The notes beneath the pieces were generated by a model. That model did not search any database and was not told the origin of the DNA. It saw only the letters and a program-made list of their open reading frames with translations. 48,094 nucleotides of DNA from a virus, in IMG/VR virus record IMGVR_UViG_3300048091_000143, positions 1 to 48,094 of that record; one strand, written 5' to 3'. A program made the position numbers and the translations under genes. Of this stretch, positions 1 to 7,782 are shown in pieces. Each line of letters opens with the position of its first letter. The stretch's first letter is position 1.

Positions 1-127
1 TACCCTTGTGCTCGTACGGCACCTCGTTCATCGGCGTGTCCTGCCACGGGTAGAACTTCGGGCACTCGGCAACCTGGGCATGCGCTGCCGGTGCCAGCAC
101 GAGGCAAAGTAGGAGTGCCCGCCTCAT
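1..127 (-). CDS. STY0301-like periplasmic protein, cut by the window edge (flank copy)
   Basis: Only the first 42 codons are present; the gene continues left of the window. It begins with a signal peptide (MRRALLLCLVLAPAAHA) followed by an ECPKFYPWQD segment, nearly identical to the start of the prophage gene at 7381. Its ATG overlaps the stop of the upstream amidase-like gene (ATGA), so the two are translationally coupled. I recall the STY0301 family as small secreted Cys-containing proteins next to BPSL0067 genes. A role as periplasmic immunity or inhibitor partner is inference from signal peptide and pairing. The mature part cannot be judged here. Confidence 0.75.
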   Translation of the reverse strand, partial: MRRALLLCLVLAPAAHAQVAECPKFYPWQDTPMNEVPYEHKG

Positions 128-549
128 ACGATCACCACGTAGTATTGGTCCGCGTTGTCGCAGTCCGCGTAGGGGTTGCCCTGCTTGTAGGTCTTGTCTC
201 CCCGTGCATAGATGTCCCTCGACTTCACCATGTTCCTTGGATGGCGCCCGGTAAACTGGTCCATCACCTTGATCGTGCTCGGTCGACCACTGGACATGCC
301 GCGTGGGCCGAACTCCATGAACATCGCGGCGTGGTACCGGCGCCGATTCGGGAAACGCCCGTCCAAGAAATTGGCAATCACCGTCCCGGGGTTGAGGTAG
401 CTGAGGTCCACCACCCGCGGCCCTGGTCTCCACCCGGCTGTCAGCCCTACACTGGTCACAGCCTGGACGAGAGCCACGCATTCCCCGTCCGAAAATGGCT
501 CGTGGCCTTCCAACTGCTCAACGTCACCCGAGTAGATCCTTGCTCCCAT
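124..549 (-). CDS. BPSL0067-family, NlpC/amidase-like protein (flank copy)
   Basis: This 141-residue protein is a clear homologue of the prophage gene at 6947, sharing stretches such as GWRPGPRVVDLSYLNPG. A Cys in GECVALVQ near residue 24 and a His in YHAAMFMEFG near residue 92 fit a papain-like Cys-His pair as in NlpC/CHAP/Tae amidases. The rest of the active site is not provable by eye. There is no signal peptide. GGAGGG lies just upstream of the chosen ATG. Its 3' end overlaps the start of the secreted partner. It could be a murein-cleaving toxin or exported effector; this copy lies outside the prophage. Confidence 0.7.
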   Translation of the reverse strand: MGARIYSGDVEQLEGHEPFSDGECVALVQAVTSVGLTAGWRPGPRVVDLSYLNPGTVIANFLDGRFPNRRRYHAAMFMEFGPRGMSSGRPSTIKVMDQFTGRHPRNMVKSRDIYARGDKTYKQGNPYADCDNADQYYVVIV

Positions 550-587
550 ATGCCCTCCATTGTTGATGGGACATGGTGTCAGGCTTG

Positions 588-614
588 AGTTTACGACAAC
601 TTGGCTGTGGTCAA
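588..614 (-). promoter_or_regulatory. Candidate promoter of the flank amidase-like gene
   Basis: Read on the minus strand there is TTGACC, a 15-base spacer and TAAACT, about 40 bases ahead of the ATG at 549. The same TTGACC-N15-TAAACY arrangement is kept ahead of the prophage copy (6881-6907), which supports function. The spacer is short for sigma-70, so an activator may be needed. Confidence 0.35.
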
Positions 615-626
615 CAAGCCGGGAGA

Positions 627-761
627 TTCTTGGAGCTCTACGACGCCCGGCTCGTCACCATGCACGGCAACAAGATGCTGTTCAAGGGCGAGGAGCGGCC
701 GCAGGGCGATGCCGGGCCGGCTTATGTGCAGGAGTGGTCGGTGCTGGTTACCAGCAGCTGA
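627..761 (+). pseudogene. 3' remnant of the third cassette gene (homologue of the gene at 6545-6835)
   Basis: The frame reads LVTMHGNKMLFKGEERPQ and ends in EWSVLVTSS before a TGA. This aligns with the C-terminal 43 residues of the intact prophage protein (LVVMRVDMMLFRGIER, EWSVKIIGY). The intergenic sequence just before it (about 570-622) also matches the prophage intergenic region. The join near 622-627 therefore marks a deletion of the start codon and roughly 53 codons. The fragment has the same divergent orientation to the amidase-like gene as the intact copy. It has no start signal of its own and is probably not expressed as a functional protein. Confidence 0.65.
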
Positions 762-789
762 GTAGCAGCTAATTAAGAGCTTTCACCAA

Positions 790-1308
790 TCACTTAATAG
801 GTTTCCAGTTCCAAGAGAAGCCATCTTCGAAATTGCGGAGCTCGATTCTCCACTTCTTTGCAAAACGTTTGCGACGCCCAAACAACTTGGCGCTATATTC
901 AAGCACAAGCGTATATGCAAGTTCTGATATTTGGCCAGCCTCTTGAAACCCCATGCCAGGTGTAACGGTCGTCTCAGTGCTCTCTCCACCGGAAAGGCGG
1001 TGAATCATCTGTGATCCAATACCACTGAAATTTCCGTCACCAATCGAAAAGCCGCCAAAACGAATACGCAAGTTGACAACGTTGCACTCGATGTCGTGGG
1101 CAGGTAGCTTCCCAATATTCTTTATTTTGATTCTAGACTCGGTGTTGAACTTTTTACTCTTATCCGTGACCGACTCTATTACGAGCTCAGGAGGAAATGC
1201 GATCCATGCAGTCCAAAATCCTATAATGCTTGCTAACGATGTCGCCCCAAGCCACTTCAATACTGATCCTGCTCCTTCTAGGACTACTTGGCTTATTTCT
1301 TGGGGCAT
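790..1308 (-). CDS. Unknown single-TM protein, AT-rich
   Basis: The protein has 172 residues and I do not recognise a family. A hydrophobic segment around residues 18-38 (LGATSLASIIGFWTAWIAF) is followed by a soluble, beta-rich domain (ITESRIKIKN-type strands), suggesting an N-terminal membrane anchor with the domain outside or inside the cell. I chose the second ATG (1308) because AAGGA lies six bases ahead of it but directly abuts the first ATG (1314). The AT-rich composition differs from typical host genes and suggests transfer. It lies between the broken cassette and attL. Confidence 0.55.
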   Translation of the reverse strand: MPQEISQVVLEGAGSVLKWLGATSLASIIGFWTAWIAFPPELVIESVTDKSKKFNTESRIKIKNIGKLPAHDIECNVVNLRIRFGGFSIGDGNFSGIGSQMIHRLSGGESTETTVTPGMGFQEAGQISELAYTLVLEYSAKLFGRRKRFAKKWRIELRNFEDGFSWNWKPIK

Positions 1309-1398
1309 TCGCATTCCTTCTGTTCGATAGTTCGGAAATTGATCGGTAACTCATTCGAATGACAAACGGGCTCCGCCCTTAGTTGGCGAAACGCACGC

Positions 1399-1432
1399 AA
1401 AAAAGGGCTACAAGCCAAAGCGTGTAACCCTT
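1399..1432 (-). terminator. Intrinsic terminator, leftward
   Basis: On the minus strand AAGGGTTACA pairs with TGTAGCCCTT (one G-U type mismatch position) and is followed by six T residues. It lies downstream of the tRNA remnant in the direction of tRNA transcription, so it could end host transcripts leaving the tRNA-Pro locus, and it sits ahead of the gene at 1308. Confidence 0.55.
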
Positions 1433-1445
1433 CCATGTCGCACCG

Positions 1446-1467
1446 ATATTAGATGAGCATCTAATAT
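1446..1467. repeat. Perfect 22-bp palindrome beside attL
   Basis: ATATTAGATG and its exact complement CATCTAATAT are separated by two bases. It is a perfect 10-2-10 dyad with no U-tract, so a protein binding site is more likely than a terminator. It is on the flank side of attL. Its ligand is unknown. Confidence 0.5.
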
Positions 1468-1482
1468 ACAGTGCTGTTGATC

Positions 1483-1498
1483 CTTACAGCTTTTGCTG

Positions 1499-1502
<4 letters not shown>
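1483..1502. repeat. Stem-loop abutting attL
   Basis: CTTACAGC, four T residues, then GCTGTAAG form a perfect 8-bp stem that ends inside the first bases of the attL repeat. It lacks a clear T-run on either strand. It takes the place that a GC-rich terminator occupies at attR, so the two ends differ immediately outside the common repeat. Confidence 0.45.
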
Positions 1503-1563
<61 letters not shown>

Positions 1564-1610
1564 ATTTCTTAATCGTCCCAAGAAATTTCAGAAGCGACCA
1601 AGAGAAAAAT

Positions 1611-1648
1611 TTTACACTTTCCGATCAATGACTTACAAAACGTCATTG
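1611..1648 (+). promoter_or_regulatory. int: Candidate integrase promoter with overlapping inverted repeat
   Basis: TTTACA (1611-1616) and TACAAA (1634-1639) are 17 bases apart, about 105 bases ahead of the integrase ATG. An inverted repeat, CAATGAC at 1626-1632 and GTCATTG at 1642-1648, brackets the possible -10, as a repressor or excisionase site would. It would allow integrase expression from within the prophage. The -10 match is modest. Confidence 0.35.
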
Positions 1649-1690
1649 TCCCAAGGAATCCTAGGTAGTACCATGTGAGCCAAGGAAACT

Positions 1691-1712
1691 GTAGGGGTAA
1701 TTGTAGGGGTAA
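1691..1712 (+). repeat. Integrase arm-type sites, left arm (two copies of GTAGGGGTAA)
   Basis: GTAGGGGTAA occurs at 1691-1700 and 1703-1712, 12 bases apart. The same decamer, in the same orientation, occurs twice with the same spacing at the far end of the prophage (47892, 47904), plus two variants. Paired direct repeats flanking both att sites on the phage side are what arm-type binding sites for a tyrosine integrase look like. Confidence 0.7.
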
Positions 1713-1744
1713 AAATTTTCAGCCCCGACCCCTTGCACGCCAAA

Positions 1745-3181
1745 ATGGCAAAACTGACACAGCGAACTCTTGAGGCCATCCGGCCAGATCAGGCGGGGTC
1801 GACGGTGCGCGACGAAGGCGGCCTACTCGGTCGCGTGCGCGTCAAATCGGACGGCTCGGTAACGGTCTCATTTTACTATCGCTACCGCTTTGGCGGGAAG
1901 TCGAAGGACTATTCCTGCGGCACCTGGCCGGCTGACGGCTTGTCGGCGATCCGGGCTGTACGGGACGGTGCGCGGGTAAAGGTCGCGGACGGCGTCGACC
2001 CGGGCGCGGACAAGAAGCTAGCGCGCCACGAGAAACAAGAGGCGGTCGCCGCTAAGCTCGCCGAGATTGAAGCCAAGCGCGTCGAAGACCTGACCGTGCA
2101 GGACATGTTCGACGCCTGGATGACGGACGGCGTGCGCCGGAAGGATGGTAACGCGGAGCTCAGGCGCATGTTTGTCGCCGACGTCCTGCCCGGACTGGGC
2201 GGCCGGGCGGTGAAGGCTGTGACCGAACACGATGTTCGCGCGGTCTTGCGCGCCTTAGTCGACCGCGGCGTCAACCGGACGGCGGTCGTTGTGCGCAACA
2301 GCCTGACGCAGATGTTCGCCTGGGCCCAGAAGCGCCAGCCGTGGCGCAAGCTCATGGTCGACGGTAACCCCATGGACCTGATTGAGATCGACAAAATCGT
2401 CTCACCTGATTACGACTTGGACAATCAGAGCGACCGGGTGCTGTCGCCGGAAGAGATTATCGAACTGCGCGATCTGCTGCAGCAGGCTGAGGATGAGTAC
2501 GCAAACGCCGCCGACAAGCGCCGCGCGCGCCGGCCTTTAGAGAAGACGACGCAGCGCGGAATCTGGATCATGCTATCAACCTTGTGCCGAGTCGGCGAGC
2601 TAAGCATGGCCAGATGGGAAGACGTTGACCTGGCCACCGGCGAGTGGTTCATACCGAAGGAAAACGTGAAGGGGAGCTTGGCCGATATGCGCATCTACCT
2701 GTCGCCCTTCGCCCTAGCGCAGTTCCAGCAACTGCACACGCTTACCGGGCACTCGGACTGGTGCTTCCCATCGTACGGCGGTAAGGATCATATCGACACC
2801 AAGTCGATGACCAAGCAAATCGGTGATCGGCAAGCCATGTTCAAGAAGGAAAAGGACGGCAAGCCGCGAGCGCCATTGAAGAACCGCCGCAGCGACAACA
2901 CACTCGTCCTGGGCAGTGGCAAAAATGGCACCTGGACGCCCCACGACCTGCGCCGGACCGGCGCGACCATGATGCAAGCACTTGGCGTTCCGCTCGACAC
3001 CATTGATCGATGCCAAAACCACGTCCTAGGCGGTAGCAAGGTGCGTCGGCACTACCTGCATCACGACTATGCAGACGAGAAGCGCACGGCTTGGTGTCTA
3101 TTAGGCCGGAAGCTTTCCGAACTTCTTGACGCCAACGGCCAATCTCTAAATGTTTTACAAATTAAACGCAAGGTCGCTTGA
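1745..3181 (+). CDS. int: P4-type tyrosine integrase
   Basis: The 478-residue protein has an N-terminal arm-binding domain of DUF4102 type (residues 1-90, LTQRTLEAIRPDQAG), a core-binding domain (about 115-215) and a catalytic domain with R282 (STLCRVGEL), H400 and R403 (TPHDLRRTG), H426 (CQNH) and nucleophile candidate Y437 (VRRHYLHHDY). All catalytic residues are present. I used ATG 1745 rather than TTG 1733 because the family normally begins right before KLT. It recombines phage attP with the tRNA-Pro 3' end. In the circular phage the early operon ending at 47867 would read into it across attP. Confidence 0.93.
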   Translation: MAKLTQRTLEAIRPDQAGSTVRDEGGLLGRVRVKSDGSVTVSFYYRYRFGGKSKDYSCGTWPADGLSAIRAVRDGARVKVADGVDPGADKKLARHEKQEAVAAKLAEIEAKRVEDLTVQDMFDAWMTDGVRRKDGNAELRRMFVADVLPGLGGRAVKAVTEHDVRAVLRALVDRGVNRTAVVVRNSLTQMFAWAQKRQPWRKLMVDGNPMDLIEIDKIVSPDYDLDNQSDRVLSPEEIIELRDLLQQAEDEYANAADKRRARRPLEKTTQRGIWIMLSTLCRVGELSMARWEDVDLATGEWFIPKENVKGSLADMRIYLSPFALAQFQQLHTLTGHSDWCFPSYGGKDHIDTKSMTKQIGDRQAMFKKEKDGKPRAPLKNRRSDNTLVLGSGKNGTWTPHDLRRTGATMMQALGVPLDTIDRCQNHVLGGSKVRRHYLHHDYADEKRTAWCLLGRKLSELLDANGQSLNVLQIKRKVA

Positions 3182-3260
3182 TAGATGGCTCATAGCACGA
3201 GACGTTGTTGATTAACTTTTGCAGTCATTTTATCCGGCCACTTAATTTCGTCATTTAATA

Positions 3261-4103
3261 ATGAGTTTAGACCTACTAAAGCCCGACGAGAGATTACCGC
3301 CCATCTTATATAAGTTCTCGCCAGTCCGAGAATGGCTTCCATTGATGCTTTCCGGGCAATCCTTGAGATTCTCAAGTCGCCTTGATTTTAATGACCCATT
3401 TGACTGTCGCCCATACTTTCAAGTGGATTCAAGCAAAGATGCAAAGCGCAAACTCCATGAAACTCTTCGCGCTCATAAAGTTTCGCCTGCAAAACGTCTA
3501 GGGATCGTAAATAGCCTCACAAATTCCGGAAAAGATTTTATTAAATTTGAGGCAACACATACCCATTTAGATAAGACGGGAGTTCTATGCTTGACACCCT
3601 ACTGGGATAGCGCGCTGATGTGGTCCCATTACGCAGACCACCACAAAGGCATCTGTGTTGGCTTTCATAGCGATACAGACGTTTTCATTAGTGCAAACAA
3701 GGTTGTCTATGCTGACGAACTTCCGACGGTTACTACACCCGTTACTCTTAACAGAAAGTTTTATGACAACGTTTTCTTAACCAAGGCAAAGTGTTGGGAA
3801 TACGAGCAAGAATGGAGAGTAATAAAATCGAATATGAAAGAGGTTGATCGAGACGATCAATTTAGGGAATTTTGCTGCCATACTAGCGTTGAGCAGGCCA
3901 GATCGTTATCGGATCAAAAAGGCCCGGGAAATTACAACTTTTCAAAATCGTCAATCGAGAGTATTTGTCTTGGAATGCGTATTTCGAAACATAATGAGAA
4001 ATTAGTCTTAGAATCCATCGAGAAAGCTAGCCTAAAAATTAAAGTCTACAAGATATTAAACCCATCCACGACATACGAATTAACGAGATCGCCTATACGA
4101 TAG
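3261..4103 (+). CDS. DUF2971 family protein, AT-rich cargo
   Basis: This 280-residue protein shows hallmarks of DUF2971: a LYKF(SP) start region, FNDPFDC near residues 43-49 and the core LMWSHYADHHKGICVGFH near residue 120, then YEQEWR near 180. The biochemical role of the family is not established; members are often seen in mobile and defence neighbourhoods. The gene is much more AT-rich than the phage structural genes and follows the integrase, a classic cargo position. No good ribosome-binding site precedes the ATG. It is followed 57 bases later by a membrane protein on the same strand, probably one unit. Function as defence or exclusion is inference. Confidence 0.7.
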   Translation: MSLDLLKPDERLPPILYKFSPVREWLPLMLSGQSLRFSSRLDFNDPFDCRPYFQVDSSKDAKRKLHETLRAHKVSPAKRLGIVNSLTNSGKDFIKFEATHTHLDKTGVLCLTPYWDSALMWSHYADHHKGICVGFHSDTDVFISANKVVYADELPTVTTPVTLNRKFYDNVFLTKAKCWEYEQEWRVIKSNMKEVDRDDQFREFCCHTSVEQARSLSDQKGPGNYNFSKSSIESICLGMRISKHNEKLVLESIEKASLKIKVYKILNPSTTYELTRSPIR

Positions 4104-4160
4104 CAAAAAGTTTTCACATACTTAATAACACCCACGAAGCCAATAAGATATTAATAATAT

Positions 4161-5039
4161 ATGAAGTTTCACCCAGAAAAAAGCCTTTTTGATCTTTCCA
4201 TCGTCCGCTGGACCTTTTTAATTACCGTTATTTTCGCCACCAGCACGACTGCAATCATCTTATGGAACTCTAATTTATATTTCAAGCCTGACTATGATGG
4301 CCTGAATAAATCAATAGAGATATTCAAGGTTCCCCTAGGCATGTTAGCAGTAGGTCTTTCCCTTATTGGTATCTGCGGCGCCAATCATCGATCTGAACAA
4401 ACAAAGCGACAGATTGAAAGAACTGGAACGCAGATTGCACTAACTCAGAGCCAGAACAATTTTGCCAACTATTACAAGCATATTGAAGAGTTCGACAAAT
4501 ATTGCGCAAAAATCTCGAGCGAAAAAGTTTCCGTGCACTCTACTCGAGAGGCGCACCGAAAGCTGTTCCCCAACTCCCGCGGAGGAGAATATGAAGTAAG
4601 CAACGACGCATCCACCATTCTTGACGACTCAATCAGCTCTTTTCTTATTGAAATTTTCAATTTCCAGGATTCTGCAGAGTTTCCTCCAGCACTTAAGAGG
4701 GCTCTGCAACTTCGGCAAGACTTATTGAAAAATTTTAGCGTCCAGCAGAGCGTTGGGAACACCAGCTCCGAATTCAAGATAGATAATGTAAATTACAAAA
4801 TATTTGATACGAGTTATGCAAACTTCATATCGGCATATGTTGAACTATTCACCTTCATAGACAAGGTTTTGAGTTTCGACGTAAACCATAAACCACCTGC
4901 AAACATGCTTTTCTTAAAGAACGTTGATGTTGCTGGATATAGAGGCCGCAGAATAAATCCATATAAGCCAGAGCCTCTAGAATTTGCAGAGATATTTGGA
5001 CATGATGCGTTTTCTTTTGTAATCAAGACACAAGCTTAA
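4161..5039 (+). CDS. Two-TM membrane protein, possible phage-exclusion effector
   Basis: The 292-residue protein has two N-terminal membrane segments (about 15-35 and 56-73) and a long cytoplasmic part with a Q-rich helix leading into NNFANYYKHIEEFDKY near residue 110. Short two-TM proteins with this NNF-YYKH-EEF motif are, as I recall, frequent in prophage and defence loci, some annotated as putative abortive-infection proteins; the exact family is uncertain. It is AT-rich like its upstream DUF2971 neighbour and lies in the same orientation. A membrane-acting defence or superinfection-exclusion role is inference. Confidence 0.55.
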   Translation: MKFHPEKSLFDLSIVRWTFLITVIFATSTTAIILWNSNLYFKPDYDGLNKSIEIFKVPLGMLAVGLSLIGICGANHRSEQTKRQIERTGTQIALTQSQNNFANYYKHIEEFDKYCAKISSEKVSVHSTREAHRKLFPNSRGGEYEVSNDASTILDDSISSFLIEIFNFQDSAEFPPALKRALQLRQDLLKNFSVQQSVGNTSSEFKIDNVNYKIFDTSYANFISAYVELFTFIDKVLSFDVNHKPPANMLFLKNVDVAGYRGRRINPYKPEPLEFAEIFGHDAFSFVIKTQA

Positions 5040-5117
5040 AGATGGATCATTTCCTTGCATAGCTTATGGTGTTGATCATGCGATTCCCTCTCAATTACTG
5101 AACGTCGGCCGCTGCCT

Positions 5118-6446
5118 TCACGGCGTCGTAGGCTGCGATGCGGACGCTAAATCGAATGATGAAGACACCTCTCTCCCTGGTACGCCTAGAAGCCGCCCGG
5201 ATGTCGGGTCAAGCTTCTCGGCTACCAAAGCTGCCCAATCCAGCCACCTCTGAAGCTCCAGACTGATTGAAGTGCCGCTGATTGTGGCGGCGCCTTCAAG
5301 GTGCCGTATGTAATCCCGAATCGCCTGCGCTTCGCGCCAAGTGGTGGCCTCGCTGATGAGCGCGCGTTCACGCTCGATTTCTTGGGCGCGGATCGCGTCC
5401 TTCGCTGCTTGCGCGGCCCGCTGCCGCTGCAACTCCTCCTCGCGCAACCTAGCCGCCTCCGCCTCCGCAGCACGCTCCTCCTCCCGGGCCCGTGCGGCTG
5501 CTTCGTCGCGCCGCAGCTTCTCCGCCTCTTCGATGCGCCGGACGCGCTGCAAAGCCATGCAGCGGTAGATTCGCATCAGGATATCGTTCAACTGCGCCTC
5601 AAGCGGGCGCTCTGTGCTGTCGTTGAACCTGGTCTCGCTCCGATCAACCACGACCATCCGCAGGCGGCCGGCTGCCTTCCGCACCGTGGCGGGTACCATT
5701 CCGGGTACAACAGCACGCTTTGTGAGGTCGACTTGCTCGGAAATCCGAAGCCCGACATAGTCTCGGCCCAAGCTGATCTTTACTACGAGGTGTTCGGCCG
5801 AGGCGCGCATGCTCCTCGCCTCACAGGCCTTGATGATCGCGTCCCAGATTCGAAGCGCGCGATCAGCCGTCTCGATCGATACGCGCATTGGGGCAGAACA
5901 CGCTGAAAGGTCCATGATCCCGCCGCGGTCCTCGTAGTCGCGCCAGCTCGGGCTTGAAAATGCCTCCCAGTCCGGCTCCCATCGCTGACCCGGTTTTAGC
6001 TTGGGCGGATTTTCCAGCCGCTCGCGGGATCGCCGTAGCGCGGCGCATTCGGCGGACACTGCTTTCGCGGTGGATGCGACCAACCGATGCGGATTAGTCA
6101 ACTCGGCCTGCACCAGCACGGCGTTCTCCGGGGCAGTCTCGAAGGCGAGCCGCTCCTGCAACCAATTGTCGGGCTGCGGCGCAGGAGCGCTGTTACTAGC
6201 GTCTTCGGCCCGGGACGGGCGGGAGACAACGAAGGTCCGGCCATCGGTTGGCGGCAACGCAGGGATCGTCAGCTGGTGACCGGCCGCAGCCTTCGCCCAG
6301 TATCCGCGCGCGGGAAGCGGAATCGCCAGCGCTACGCACACCTTCCGCAGCCCGTTGTCGGACAATCCGTATTTTTTTGCGAGGGTGCTGATTGGGGATG
6401 ACCAAACCTCCCGGTACAGGGACTCCCGCTCAAATTCCACATCCAT
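5118..6446 (-). CDS. Unknown protein with N-terminal HTH and C-terminal coiled coil
   Basis: The 442-residue protein begins MDVEFERESLYREVWSSP and carries an HTH-like segment, LAKKYGLSDNGLRKVCVAL, followed by IPLPARGYWAK (to residue 52), a conserved head seen in many uncharacterised bacterial proteins. The middle is an alpha/beta region; residues about 290-375 are rich in E, R and A and predicted as coiled coil. GGAG lies eight bases ahead of the ATG at 6446; longer in-frame starts reach 6584 but would overlap the next gene. I do not know its function. Its place between cargo genes and the amidase cassette suggests it is cargo too. Confidence 0.6.
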   Translation of the reverse strand: MDVEFERESLYREVWSSPISTLAKKYGLSDNGLRKVCVALAIPLPARGYWAKAAAGHQLTIPALPPTDGRTFVVSRPSRAEDASNSAPAPQPDNWLQERLAFETAPENAVLVQAELTNPHRLVASTAKAVSAECAALRRSRERLENPPKLKPGQRWEPDWEAFSSPSWRDYEDRGGIMDLSACSAPMRVSIETADRALRIWDAIIKACEARSMRASAEHLVVKISLGRDYVGLRISEQVDLTKRAVVPGMVPATVRKAAGRLRMVVVDRSETRFNDSTERPLEAQLNDILMRIYRCMALQRVRRIEEAEKLRRDEAAARAREEERAAEAEAARLREEELQRQRAAQAAKDAIRAQEIERERALISEATTWREAQAIRDYIRHLEGAATISGTSISLELQRWLDWAALVAEKLDPTSGRLLGVPGREVSSSFDLASASQPTTP

Positions 6447-6544
6447 AAGCAACTCCGTACCCTTGCAATTTGCCGCGCTCGCGCAGTCGTCCGACCATCT
6501 TGCGTTGGCTGAGTATATCCCCGCAAGCCCACGCCAGCAGCGGC

Positions 6545-6835
6545 CTAGTATCCGATGATCTTGACCGACCACTCCTGCTCGCACCCTGCCCCGTTGTTGC
6601 CGCGCTCGATACCTCGGAAAAGCATCATATCGACTCGCATCACGACCAGCTGAGCGTGCTCCAACGCCGGAATGATCAGGCGCATATGCTCGTCCTCGGG
6701 CTCGGTCAACGTCGCCCTATATACGGAGCCAGTCGGCTCGAAACGCAGCTCGCCTTCGTGGCCGGGATCGTCCGTTACTTCAATCCGAGGCCGGCTGATG
6801 CCGTTATTTCGGAGGAGTTTGACTATGCTGTACAT
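6545..6835 (-). CDS. Small unknown protein of the amidase cassette (intact copy)
   Basis: This 96-residue protein starts MYSIVKLLRNNGISRP and ends EWSVKIIGY; it has no signal peptide or membrane segment. GGAG-type spacing ahead of the ATG is not obvious. It is divergent from the amidase-like gene at 6947, and a truncated homologue sits in the same divergent position in the flank copy (627-761), so it travels with the cassette. The C-terminal half with LVVMRVDMMLFRGIERG looks like a beta-strand domain of the kind found in small phage or immunity proteins. Function unknown; a cytoplasmic regulator or immunity factor is possible. Confidence 0.6.
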   Translation of the reverse strand: MYSIVKLLRNNGISRPRIEVTDDPGHEGELRFEPTGSVYRATLTEPEDEHMRLIIPALEHAQLVVMRVDMMLFRGIERGNNGAGCEQEWSVKIIGY

Positions 6836-6880
6836 CCGTCCAGTATAGCAGCGCGGCCTTGCTCTTCCTCTCTGCCGCGG

Positions 6881-6907
6881 TTGACCGCCGCCAAGTTGGT
6901 GTAAACC
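6881..6907 (+). promoter_or_regulatory. Candidate promoter of the prophage amidase-like gene
   Basis: TTGACC and TAAACC are 15 bases apart, 40 bases ahead of the ATG at 6947. The element and its spacing are conserved in the inverted flank copy (588-614), while much of the surrounding sequence has changed. AGGAGG-like sequence (ACAGGAGG) precedes the ATG. Confidence 0.35.
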
Positions 6908-6946
6908 CAACCTTGAGACCATGTCCGTTTCGAGACAGGAGGTCGC

Positions 6947-7384
6947 ATGGGAAATCGGATTTACAGTGGCGAAGTCGAGGAGCTTGAGGGGAGAATGCCA
7001 CTCGGAGATGGTGAGTGCGTCGCGCTGGTCCAGCAGTTGACGTCGGTCGGGCCGACGATTGGGTGGCGGCCCGGACCGCGGGTCGTCGACCTCAGCTACC
7101 TCAACCCGGGCGCGGTGATCGCGAACTTCGTGTTCGACAGCAAGGGCGCCGGGCGTTTCCCGAATAGGCACGGCTACCATGCCGCGCTGTTTGTCGAGTT
7201 CGGACCTCGCGGCCAGTCAACGGGCCGGCCGTCGCAGCTCTGGATCATGGACCAGTGGCGCGACCGGGACAAGAACACCATCCATAAGCGCAACGTCGAG
7301 GCGAGGGGCGAGCGCAGTCATGCGCAAGGCAACCCGTACAACGATGCCGACAATGCGGACCAGTACTACGTGGTGATGGTATGA
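6947..7384 (+). CDS. BPSL0067-family, NlpC/amidase-like protein (prophage copy)
   Basis: The 145-residue protein has GECVALVQ with a candidate catalytic Cys near residue 24 and HGYHAALFVEFG with a candidate His near residue 97, then LWIMDQW, a pattern of papain-like peptidoglycan amidases. There is no signal peptide, so it would need the phage lysis system or a secretion system to reach murein. CAGGAGG lies seven bases ahead of the start. Its stop overlaps the start of the secreted partner. Compared with the flank copy it has a four-residue insertion before GRFPNR. I regard enzyme activity as likely but unproven; the family name is from memory. Confidence 0.72.
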   Translation: MGNRIYSGEVEELEGRMPLGDGECVALVQQLTSVGPTIGWRPGPRVVDLSYLNPGAVIANFVFDSKGAGRFPNRHGYHAALFVEFGPRGQSTGRPSQLWIMDQWRDRDKNTIHKRNVEARGERSHAQGNPYNDADNADQYYVVMV

Positions 7385-7782
7385 GGCGCGCGCTCCTGCT
7401 CTGCCTCTTCCTGGCGCCGGCGGCGCAAGCCCAGGTTATCGAGTGCCCGAAGTTTTACCCCTGGCAGGACGCGCCTCTGGCCGAGACTCCGCACGAGCAC
7501 AAGGGAAAGGGATTTGTTGCCAAGGCGAGACTCACGGGAGCCGGTATGTACGCTGGAGAGCTGAACGGCCGGGGCGAACTGCAGGGTGATCGCCAGAAGG
7601 TCAAGGGTGGCTGGGACATCCGTCACGGCTTTGCCGCCGGCGACCCCAAGTGGCTGGTCTGCTCGTATGGGGGCGGGGGCATCGCCTGGTGGGAGCAGCT
7701 GGACCCGAAGGTGAGGAGTTGCACGCTGCAGACGCGCGAGGGCGGGCGCGACCCAATGGACGCCAGGGCGACATGCAAATGA
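7381..7782 (+). CDS. STY0301-like periplasmic partner of the amidase-like protein
   Basis: The 133-residue protein has a signal peptide (MRRALLLCLFLAPAAQA), then a compact domain with four Cys (ECPKFYP, LVCSYGGG, SCTLQT, TCK) that could form two periplasmic disulfides. It starts inside the stop of the amidase-like gene (ATGA), implying coupled synthesis. The pairing of a cytoplasmic amidase-like protein with an exported small protein recalls Tae/Tai effector-immunity pairs, and the pair is conserved as a unit in the flank copy. That it neutralises its neighbour in the periplasm is inference. Confidence 0.7.
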   Translation: MRRALLLCLFLAPAAQAQVIECPKFYPWQDAPLAETPHEHKGKGFVAKARLTGAGMYAGELNGRGELQGDRQKVKGGWDIRHGFAAGDPKWLVCSYGGGGIAWWEQLDPKVRSCTLQTREGGRDPMDARATCK

